Assembly (NCBI GenBank): GCA_000403945.1
Contig: APFI01000007.1
Coordinates: forward strand, 1 to 6,728
Reading direction: 5' to 3'
Source of the DNA: Desulfovibrio sp. Dsv1
Lineage (GTDB): Bacteria; Desulfobacterota; Desulfovibrionia; Desulfovibrionales; Desulfovibrionaceae
DNA length: 6,728 bases
Shown: in pieces, positions 1 to 4,722 of the stretch
Numbering within the stretch: position 1 is the stretch's first letter
Layout of the letters: every line of letters starts with the position of its first letter
Notes under the pieces: model-generated
What the model was told of the DNA's origin: nothing
The model's database searches: none
Seen by the model: the letters and a program-made list of their open reading frames with translations, nothing else
Position numbers and translations under genes: made by a program

Positions 1-1
1 A

Positions 2-187
2 GGGCGGCGTGAGGCCAAGGCCCAGGGCAAAAAGTTCTTCAGCCTGCATGGCAGCCCTCCTGAAAGGGGACTATCCAAACTGGCTGGGGGCGCTGTCAAC
101 TCCACATCAAACGACGAAGAACCCTCCGTTCCGATGAAACATAGGAAATGGAAGGGGATATGGCCGCATCCATACAAAAACTGGTGA
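2..187 (+). other. Open reading frame entering from the left edge, possible gene 3' end
   Basis: The frame starting at base 2 is open from the window edge to a TGA at 185-187, about 61 codons. The product is basic and rich in Lys, Ser, Pro and Trp, and ends in HPYKNW. I recognise no domain in it. It could be the C-terminus of a gene whose start lies outside the window, or a chance open frame. No start codon with a ribosome binding site can be assigned. Confidence is low because another frame (160-426) overlaps its end. Confidence 0.2.
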
Positions 188-426
188 GCGCTTCCAAGGA
201 GGCTGACTGCCGGGCCGAAATTCCGAATACCTTTTACAGGGTTAATTTGGAGGGCGAATGTTCAGGAACGACGAAAATAATGGAGGCGACACTTCTCTGG
301 CAGAGGATCAGCTCGATGTTGATTGGTGAAATTGCAGCGATCGTCGCACGAAAAAGCCTTGACGGCTTCGTTTTCGAAGCAAAACACCTGTTGTGCACAG
401 GTATTGACGGAAATATATTCTTTTAA
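160..426 (+). CDS. Small hypothetical protein, doubtful
   Basis: An ORF of 88 codons plus stop starts at ATG 160 (MAASIQKLVS...). An in-frame ATG at 148 would add four residues. The purine run GGAAGGGG lies just before ATG 160, but at only about 2 bp it is closer than an ideal Shine-Dalgarno site. The product has no signal peptide and no membrane segment. A mildly hydrophobic stretch near residues 50-62 (SSMLIGEIAAIVA) looks more like a buried helix than a transmembrane one. Two Cys residues near the middle and one near the C-terminus form no metal-binding spacing I know. I do not recognise the family. It may be a real accessory gene or a remnant. Confidence 0.25.
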   Translation: MAASIQKLVSASKEADCRAEIPNTFYRVNLEGECSGTTKIMEATLLWQRISSMLIGEIAAIVARKSLDGFVFEAKHLLCTGIDGNIFF

Positions 427-431
427 ATGAT
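404..431 (+). promoter_or_regulatory. Candidate sigma-70 promoter upstream of the phosphopantetheinyl transferase
   Basis: TTGACG at 404-409 (5 of 6 to consensus) is followed after 16 bp by AATGAT at 426-431 (4 of 6). It sits at the start of the AT-rich stretch preceding the transferase gene. It is about 285 bp from the preferred start, so a long leader would be implied. AT-rich DNA produces such matches by chance, hence the low confidence. Confidence 0.2.
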
Positions 432-716
432 CTACAATAATACTTTTGAATCTAAAATTACGTTACATAGATAAATATTTTACAGCTGTATTATTTAAAA
501 TATGTCCATATATATCAGCATACTGCAAAGCAGACTTTTTCATGCAACGGCACTGCAAACGACGGTTTCAGCCAATTCTTGCCTTGCTGTCTGAAAATGC
601 AGCTTTTCGTGGTCAGCTGTTTAATAAAGGCTGAGTCAGACAGACCATTTTGCAGCTTCGATCGAACTGTAAAAACATCCGAAACATGCCGCATGCCCTA
701 TTCCCGACCCAAAAAT
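427..716. other. AT-rich intergenic stretch without a supported gene
   Basis: The DNA here is clearly richer in A and T than the purA region. A 62-codon frame beginning with TTG at 446 has no ribosome binding site and no recognisable motif, so I do not call it. The transferase frame is open upstream to TTG 579 and includes ATGs at 597 and 693, so part of this stretch could be coding if an earlier start is used. I see no RNA gene or strong terminator. Confidence 0.4.
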
Positions 717-1508
717 ATGATAAAAAGAACGACATTTTCAGCATACCATTTCCCAACAGTGCAGTATGGCACCATATATTGTATAGGCTGGGCCATTGAC
801 GAGAGCTCCCCATGTCCTGAAGCCTGCTGCCGTTATGTCACGGGCGGAGAACGAACCCAAGCCGCGCGTTTCAGGCACATTGCGGATGCCTTTCGCCACT
901 TGGCGGGCCGGGCGCTTGTACGTCGCGTTTTACAGGCGACCCTGAAGCGGGAGATCGTTGCCGAATTCTCACTTAATCCTTTCGGCAAACCATATTACCC
1001 CGGATCGGATGTTCATTTTTCCATCAGCCACTCAGGCGGTATGGTTTTGACAGCATTTTGCCGCGATGCGCCTGTCGGAATTGATGTGGAAAGAAAATGT
1101 CAGCTACAGGACGTTCTGAGTCTTTCCGCAGAACTACATCATCACGAATACACCTCCATAAAAAATTTGCCGCAACAAGAACAAAATACGGCGTTTTACC
1201 GTTGCTGGACACGAAAAGAGGCAGTTCTCAAAGCCAATGGGAAAGGTCTCAGCGTTCCATTGGACAGTTTTCAGGTGTGTACAGAATCTATTACCGCGGA
1301 TTGGCTAGTATCGCTGCCCGCAGATTTTTGCCAAGAAAAAATATCGTTGAATTTTTACGAACGATATCAAGAAGAAATAACGCTATCTGCATACTCTCCT
1401 GCAATGTGGACAAGCAAGGACATCAATGTTGGAAGTGAATACCAATGCAGTGTTGCTGCGGAAGCTCCACAGCTTGCATTGTCTGTTGCTACACTTGGAG
1501 GACTGTGA
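717..1508 (+). CDS. 4'-phosphopantetheinyl transferase, Sfp/AcpT type
   Basis: The enzyme transfers the phosphopantetheine arm of coenzyme A to a conserved Ser of acyl- or peptidyl-carrier proteins, in the cytosol. Numbered from ATG 717 (263 aa), the family blocks appear in order. An N-terminal GGERTQAARF...RHLAGRALVR block (43-67) is followed by NPFGKPYY (87-94), the CoA-contacting FSISHSGG (101-108), the Mg-binding GIDVE (121-125; Asp123, Glu125) and WTRKEAVLKANGKGL (164-178; catalytic-site Glu168). All key acidic residues are present, so the protein looks functional. The start is uncertain: no candidate (TTG 579, ATG 597, ATG 693, ATG 717, GTG 759) has a good Shine-Dalgarno. I chose 717 because family similarity begins about 20 residues later. 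The last 30 or so residues match no family feature and lie against insertion-element debris, so the native C-terminus may have been replaced. No carrier protein, NRPS or PKS gene is in the window; its client is unknown. Lower GC than purA suggests acquisition by transfer. Confidence 0.92.
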   Translation: MIKRTTFSAYHFPTVQYGTIYCIGWAIDESSPCPEACCRYVTGGERTQAARFRHIADAFRHLAGRALVRRVLQATLKREIVAEFSLNPFGKPYYPGSDVHFSISHSGGMVLTAFCRDAPVGIDVERKCQLQDVLSLSAELHHHEYTSIKNLPQQEQNTAFYRCWTRKEAVLKANGKGLSVPLDSFQVCTESITADWLVSLPADFCQEKISLNFYERYQEEITLSAYSPAMWTSKDINVGSEYQCSVAAEAPQLALSVATLGGL

Positions 1509-1509
1509 C

Positions 1510-1619
1510 CACCCCCCCGGCCAGCTGCGAAAACAGACTGTGGTCGTGGGCCAATGTACCACCGACACGCGGGCCTTTTTTGCCGGGAGACAGTCTGTTG
1601 CAGGACCAATAATACGTTT
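1510..1619 (-). mobile_element. Possible inner part of an inverted, decayed IS1595-family element
   Basis: On the minus strand from 1619 the frame reads KRIIGPATD...AKKARVSV-VHWPTTTVCFRSW. The part KKARVS...VHWPTTTVCFR resembles the helix-turn-helix block of IS1595-family transposases (compare STARAAGEIVGVRRNTAASYF in the element at 1620-2331). If the neighbouring element and one copy of its putative 8-bp target duplication are removed, this frame joins in phase with the minus-strand fragment at 2332-2429 (QSELIK + RIIG). That supports it being the continuation of the same older element. The similarity is patchy and several residues do not align, so this is an inference. Confidence 0.35.
1612..1619. 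repeat. Candidate left copy of an 8-bp target-site duplication
   Basis: ATACGTTT immediately precedes the left inverted repeat. The 8 bp immediately after the right repeat (2332-2339) read AAAGGTTT. Six of eight positions agree. IS1595-family elements make 8-bp duplications, so this may be a decayed one; chance agreement is possible. Confidence 0.4.
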
Positions 1620-1638
1620 GGGGCTGTCCTGTGGCTAA
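1620..1638 (+). repeat. Left terminal inverted repeat of the IS1595-family element
   Basis: GGGGCTGTCCTGTGGCTAA pairs with the complement of 2315-2331 apart from a two-base insertion (GT or TG) after the first eleven bases. The first ten bases, GGGGCTGTCC, also recur on the minus strand at 2429-2420, marking a third, related end. Confidence 0.85.
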
Positions 1639-1659
1639 GGAAATATGCCAGGATGTGGC

Positions 1660-2312
1660 ATGTACGAACGACGGAGCAGACTGGGCACTCGGCAGCAATC
1701 TGAACCGATACGCTTTTTTGTGGTAGGATCAACGGCTCGCGCGGCAGGAGAAATTGTTGGTGTACGCCGCAATACGGCAGCCTCGTATTTCATGCGCCCG
1801 CGACGTCTGATTGCCCGCATTTGCCCAGTTAGCGTTTATCTGGCGAGGTTGAAGTCGATGAAAGCTGTTTCGATGGGGTGCGAAAAGGAAAACGCGGACG
1901 TGGAGCTGCCGGGAAGATAGCTGTTTTCGGTTTGCTGAAGCGTAATGACAAAGTTTACACGGCCATAATTCCCAACGCACGCACCGAAACACTGATGCCC
2001 ATTATTGAGGAGCGCGTTGAGCCGGACAGTATCGTGTATACCGATACTTTCAGAGCGTATAATGCCCTGGATGCGAGTGGTTTCCACCATCACCGGATCA
2101 GTCATTCAAGACTGTTCGCAGAAGAAGGTAATCATATTAATGGGATAGAAAACTTCCGGAATCAGGCCAAAAGACACTTGCGACGCTTCAACGGTATCAA
2201 GCCTGAACATTTTTACTGGTTCCTGAAGGAGTGCGAATGGCGGTTCAATGGCGGCAATCATCGAGAACTTCTAACACAGCTAATTCATTGGGTTAACGCG
2301 GCTAAACATTAA
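1660..2312 (+). pseudogene. IS1595-family transposase, frameshifted and interrupted by a stop
   Basis: The first segment reads from ATG 1660 (MYERRSRLGTRQQSEPIRFF...) through a helix-turn-helix (TARAAGEIVGVRRNTAASYF) to about 1815. The second reads in another frame from about 1833 to TAA 2310-2312. Comparison with the related fragment at 2679-3082 pinpoints two lesions. One C is missing from a run (CCC near 1814-1816 against CCCC in the relative). A TAG at 1830-1832 stands where the relative has TAT (Tyr). The second segment holds an apparently complete catalytic domain: SGEVEVDES (first Asp codon 1857-1859), VYTDTF (Asp 2043-2045) and NHINGIENF (Glu 2148-2150), then the basic RNQAKRHLRRFNG tail. 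A GTG at 1878 could start a 144-residue piece, but it would lack the first Asp and the DNA-binding domain. Certainly a transposase; certainly not intact as read. Confidence 0.88.
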
Positions 2313-2314
2313 CA

Positions 2315-2331
2315 TTAGCCAGGACAGCCCC
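2315..2331 (-). repeat. Right terminal inverted repeat of the IS1595-family element
   Basis: TTAGCCAGGACAGCCCC begins two bases after the transposase stop codon and is the inverted partner of 1620-1638. Confidence 0.85.
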
Positions 2332-2429
2332 AAAGGTTTTATCAATTCAGACTGTTGTCGCGAGCTTAATCCGCTTTGTCTTTCGTGCTTAAGCTATCCT
2401 GGCCCATTCGGCCTGGCTTGGACAGCCCC
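2332..2429 (-). mobile_element. Left end of a second, inverted IS1595-family element
   Basis: Read on the minus strand from 2429, the sequence begins GGGGCTGTCC like the left repeat at 1620. It stays alignable with the first 100 bases of that element: a shared GCCAGGAT, then ACGAA.GAC.., then the coding part KHERQSGLSSRQQSELIK against YERRSRLGTRQQSEPIRF. It is therefore the 5' end of a related element pointing the other way, interrupted at 2331/2332 by the right end of the 1620-2331 element. Its first coding triplets contain no intact start. The likely continuation is at 1510-1619. The alternative, two unrelated fragments brought together by deletion, cannot be excluded. Confidence 0.7.
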
Positions 2430-2438
2430 TGGATTATA

Positions 2439-2678
2439 TTGCATACCCTCACATTTGACACCCGCGCGCGTTGCGAAATGCGCGACATCACCCTGAAACT
2501 GCGCGCCTTCACGGAATACATGGCCCGTGAGCACGGTCTGTCCGCACACCTGTGGCCTGACAGCCAACGAGGGCGCGGACTCGGACGTGCAGCGCAAGAC
2601 ATGCCGGCCTTCTTCATCCGCATCGCGCCGGAACACGGCGACTACCGCCATGCCGAGGGCAACAGCGTCGCGCACATC
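2439..2678 (+). pseudogene. Remnant of a YjbQ-family gene (UPF0047; secondary thiamine-phosphate synthase-like)
   Basis: Pieces of a YjbQ-type protein occur in order but in two frames. The frame of 2439 gives LHTLTFDTRARCEMRDIT...REHGLS. The frame of 2527 gives CPHTCGLTANEGADSDVQRKT, matching the conserved PHTT...NE(G)ADPDV block with its His and Glu. The first frame then resumes with FFIRIAPEHGDYRHAEGNSVAHI, the diagnostic GDY.H.EGNS.AHI block. At least two indels (near 2540 and 2598) are needed. The start equivalent is TTG 2439, ten bases after the end of the inverted IS fragment. Similarity stops at codon ATC 2676-2678 (AHI, normally followed by K and a Ser/Ala-rich helix), where IS1595-like sequence begins. 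The last third, including the usual GTWQ...CEFDGPR block, is absent. The gene is dead. YjbQ proteins are widespread with a poorly settled role. Confidence 0.7.
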
Positions 2679-3082
2679 TGGAGTTCATCGAGATACAGCC
2701 GGGGCATCTTTCATGCGGTTGCGGCGATTGATCGCCCCGCATTTGCCCGGCTATCGCCTTTCAGGTGAAACGGGGGCTGGCGGAAGCCATTCCGGTGGAG
2801 TCCGGAAAGGCGAACGCGGGAGAGGCGCGACCGGGAAAACCGCCCTATCTGGTCCGCTGAAGCGCCGCAGCAAGGTTTATACCGCGACGCTTCCAGATGC
2901 CCAAACAGAAACACTGACGCCTGTCATTAGAAGAGCGGGCTGAGCCGGACGGCCTTGTGCGTACAGAGACATTTGCCGCGCGCAACGCATTGGACGCAAG
3001 CGGATTTCGTCATCACCGCATCAGTCGTTCAAAGGCATTTGCATTACAGACAAATCATGTCATGGGACAGAAAACTTTCTTG
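2679..3082 (+). pseudogene. Doubly truncated IS1595-family transposase fragment
   Basis: This is a diverged relative of the transposase at 1660-2312. It starts mid-gene at GVHRDTAGASFMRLRRLIA (the helix-turn-helix) and runs through LPGYRLSGE, GGVRKGERGRGATGK and KVYTATLPDAQTETLTPVI in one frame. It then continues one frame over with ERAEPDGLVRTETFAARNAL and SGFRHHRISRS...NHVMGQKTF, ending about 3082. The frame change is explained by one extra A near 2930 (CATTAGAAGAG against ATTGAGGAG in the other copy). The first catalytic Asp is gone (VEVDES has become TGAGGSHS) and the second is Glu (TETF for TDTF). Neither inverted repeat is present. The left junction is flush with the yjbQ remnant. Long inactive. 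Confidence 0.82.
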
Positions 3083-3203
3083 TCCGCCTTCCCCGAAAAC
3101 GGCGTCCCTGTGCCGTCGGTATTTGACTTGCCTTGCCATCCGAGGTAAATATCATTCTGATATCACGTGCTATGCCGCCCTTGAGCGGCGCTTTCTCGGG
3201 CGG

Positions 3204-3222
3204 TCCGCCTGTTTAAGGCGGA
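3204..3222. repeat. Perfect 7-bp inverted repeat, loop of 5
   Basis: TCCGCCT (3204-3210), loop GTTTA, AGGCGGA (3216-3222). It is followed by a run of C rather than T, so it does not look like an intrinsic terminator for upstream transcription. Confidence 0.5.
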
Positions 3223-3250
3223 TGCCCCCCGCACGCGAACCCGCATTTTG

Positions 3251-3279
3251 TTGAACTAAGGCTTATCATACGTTATCAA
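3251..3279 (+). promoter_or_regulatory. purA: Candidate sigma-70 promoter of purA
   Basis: TTGAAC at 3251-3256 and TATCAA at 3274-3279 are separated by 17 bp, each matching consensus at 4 of 6 positions. A start near 3286 would give a leader of about 140 nt that includes the hairpins at 3289-3385. A second weak candidate is TTGACT 3123-3128 with TAAATA 3146-3151. Confidence 0.35.
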
Positions 3280-3288
3280 TCCGGAACC

Positions 3289-3318
3289 GTGAGTGGAACA
3301 ATGCGATTTCCCGCTCAC
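3289..3318 (+). repeat. Imperfect hairpin in the purA leader
   Basis: GTGAG 3289-3293 pairs with CTCAC 3314-3318, and inside it GGAA 3295-3298 pairs with TTCC 3308-3311. A one-base bulge lies on the left and a two-base bulge on the right. Confidence 0.4.
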
Positions 3319-3337
3319 TGATGACGCCAATGGCGGC

Positions 3338-3359
3338 GCATCGGTCTCAAGACCGATGC
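3338..3359 (+). repeat. Perfect 10-bp inverted repeat in the purA leader
   Basis: GCATCGGTCT at 3338-3347 is followed by CA and then its exact complement AGACCGATGC at 3350-3359. As RNA this would be about a 9-bp stem with a four-base loop. It lies 65 bp before the purA start. It is followed by TTACTGATTT rather than a clean U tract, so it is a weak terminator candidate but could be part of an attenuator or a protein-binding dyad. Confidence 0.6.
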
Positions 3360-3385
3360 TTACTGATTTGTCCGAAAGTCAGTAA
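3360..3385 (+). repeat. Second hairpin directly following, purA leader
   Basis: TTACTGATTT at 3360-3369 pairs with AAA(G)TCAGTAA at 3375-3385, with one bulged G and loop GTCCG. It touches the preceding hairpin without a spacer, so the two could stack coaxially in RNA. Confidence 0.5.
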
Positions 3386-3414
3386 ACCAGACCGCCGCGA
3401 GAGGACTTCCAAGC

Positions 3415-3420
3415 AGGTGA
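3415..3420 (+). promoter_or_regulatory. purA: Ribosome binding site of purA
   Basis: AGGTGA (within CAGGTGAAACC) lies 4 bp before ATG 3425. It matches the anti-Shine-Dalgarno and fixes the start. Confidence 0.7.
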
Positions 3421-3424
3421 AACC

Positions 3425-4702
3425 ATGTCGAATACGGTCATCATCGGCGCGCAGTGGGGCGACGAGGGCAAGGGCAAGATTGTGGACATGCTCAGCGCCC
3501 AAAGCCAAGTCATAGTCCGCTTTCAGGGCGGCAACAACGCCGGACACACCATCAAGGTCAAGGGTGAGGAAACCATCCTGCACCTCATCCCTTCCGGCAT
3601 TCTGCACGACGGCAAAACCTGCCTGATCGGCAACGGCGTGGTGCTGGACCCGGCGGTCTTCCTCAGCGAGGTGGAGCACTTGGCGGCCCGCGGCATTGAC
3701 GTGTCCCCCGCGCGTCTGGGTATCAGCAAGAAAACCCATCTGATCATGCCCTACCACAAAAGCTTGGATAAAGCCCGCGAAGCCAAGCGCGCTGGGCACA
3801 AGATCGGCACCACGGGCCGGGGCATCGGCCCTTGCTATGAAGACAAGGCCGCCCGCGTGGGGCTGCGCGCCGGGGATCTCGCCGATCCCGGCCTGGTGCG
3901 CGAAAAGGTGCGCCACGCACTCCTGGAAAAGAATATCCTGCTGCGCGATCTCTACAAATTCGACCCACTGGATGAGGCGGCGGTCTGCGACGAACTGCTG
4001 GGCTTGGCACCGCGCCTGCTGCCTTATCTCACGGACGTGGACGCCCGCATCCATGATGCCATACTGGCGGATCAGGACGTGCTCTTCGAGGGCGCGCAAG
4101 GCATCCATCTGGATATCGACCACGGCACCTATCCCTTTGTGACCTCCTCCAATACCGTGGCGGGCAACGCGGCGGCGGGCAGCGGCGTGGCACCCGCGAC
4201 ACTGAACCGCATTGTGGGCATCGTCAAGGCCTACACCACCCGCGTGGGCTCCGGTCCCTTCCCCACCGAACTGCTGGACGACACGGGCAGCTATCTGCGC
4301 ACCAAGGGGCACGAATTCGGGGCCACCACGGGCCGCCCCCGCCGCTGCGGCTGGCTGGACGCCGTGGTGCTGCGCGAAACCGTGCGTCTCAACGGCCTCA
4401 CGGACATTGCCCTGACAAAACTGGACGTGCTCCAGAACCTTCCGGCGCTGCAAATCTGCGTGGCCTACGAATACGAAGGCCACCGACTGGAATATCTGCC
4501 GCAGGAGGAAGGCGCACTGGGGAAGGTGACGCCCGTTTACGAAGAATTGCCCGGCTTTGAAGACGACATTTCCGAATGCGCCTCTTTTGGGGAACTGCCG
4601 GACACGGTGCAGGGTTACATTCACCGCATTGAGGAACTCGCCGGCGTGAAGGTCTCCATGATTTCCGTGGGCGCGGACCGCCGCCAGACCATCGTCCTCT
4701 GA
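3425..4702 (+). CDS. purA: Adenylosuccinate synthetase
   Basis: PurA catalyses GTP-dependent joining of aspartate to IMP to give adenylosuccinate, the first committed step from IMP to AMP, in the cytosol as a homodimer. The 425-residue product has normal length and all family signatures. QWGDEGKGK (10-18) has the catalytic Asp13 and the atypical GTP-binding loop. NNAGHT (37-42) carries catalytic His41. GTTGRGIGPCYEDKAAR (128-144) is the IMP-site signature, with Cys at a position often Ala. FEGAQG lies at 221-226. TTRVGSGPFPTE (271-282) and TTGRPRRCGWLD (301-312) are the nucleotide and aspartate loops. KLDVL (332-336) and SVGADRRQTI (414-423) complete the C-terminal GTP site. ATG 3425 is supported by the AGGTGA site and the canonical N-terminus. 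holB follows after 20 bp on the same strand, suggesting co-transcription. The hairpin-rich leader upstream may control it. Confidence 0.98.
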   Translation: MSNTVIIGAQWGDEGKGKIVDMLSAQSQVIVRFQGGNNAGHTIKVKGEETILHLIPSGILHDGKTCLIGNGVVLDPAVFLSEVEHLAARGIDVSPARLGISKKTHLIMPYHKSLDKAREAKRAGHKIGTTGRGIGPCYEDKAARVGLRAGDLADPGLVREKVRHALLEKNILLRDLYKFDPLDEAAVCDELLGLAPRLLPYLTDVDARIHDAILADQDVLFEGAQGIHLDIDHGTYPFVTSSNTVAGNAAAGSGVAPATLNRIVGIVKAYTTRVGSGPFPTELLDDTGSYLRTKGHEFGATTGRPRRCGWLDAVVLRETVRLNGLTDIALTKLDVLQNLPALQICVAYEYEGHRLEYLPQEEGALGKVTPVYEELPGFEDDISECASFGELPDTVQGYIHRIEELAGVKVSMISVGADRRQTIVL

Positions 4703-4722
4703 ACCCGCGCCAAGCGGCAGCC

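Larger units (their letters stand above)
1620..2331 (+). mobile_element. IS1595-family insertion sequence (ISXO2/IS1016-like), transposase broken
   Basis: The 712-bp element is bounded by near-perfect terminal inverted repeats: GGGGCTGTCCTGTGGCTAA at 1620-1638 and TTAGCCAGGACAGCCCC at 2315-2331. The right repeat's complement is GGGGCTGTCCTGGCTAA, so the left copy carries two extra bases. Between them lies one transposase gene with an N-terminal helix-turn-helix and a C-terminal IS1595-type DDE domain. Overall length fits the small IS1016-like group. The flanks (1612-1619 and 2332-2339) match at 6 of 8 positions, the duplication length known for this family. It can probably no longer move by itself, but intact ends could be mobilised in trans. 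Confidence 0.88.
3083..3424 (+). promoter_or_regulatory. purA leader region with several hairpins, no gene
   Basis: No coding frame here has support. The stretch contains a possible promoter (3251-3279) and a series of inverted repeats. CCGCCC 3175-3180 can pair with GGGCGG 3198-3203, and in competition GCCGC 3174-3178 can pair with GCGGC 3185-3189. Further hairpins lie at 3204-3222, 3289-3318, 3338-3359 and 3360-3385. The last three lie between the candidate promoter and the purA ribosome binding site, so they would form in the purA leader RNA. I do not recognise a known riboswitch class such as the purine riboswitch. Confidence 0.5.

Noticed and set aside
446..634. A 62-codon frame starting with TTG in AT-rich DNA
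   Set aside because: It has no ribosome binding site and no recognisable motif, and it overlaps the upstream extension of the transferase frame.
1512..1518. A run of seven C that might be a phase-variation tract
   Set aside because: It lies after the transferase stop codon (1506-1508), so slippage would not change that protein. It is also too short to be persuasive.
1620..3082. Repeated IS pieces considered as a CRISPR or other repeat array
   Set aside because: The repeats are long, diverged and differently oriented transposase fragments without regular spacers.
3204..3222. Hairpin considered as an intrinsic terminator
   Set aside because: It is followed by GCCCCCC rather than a T tract.
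3338..3385. Paired hairpins considered as part of a tRNA or attachment site
   Set aside because: There is no cloverleaf, no anticodon arm of the right size, no GGTTCGA-type T loop and no duplicated attachment core in the window.
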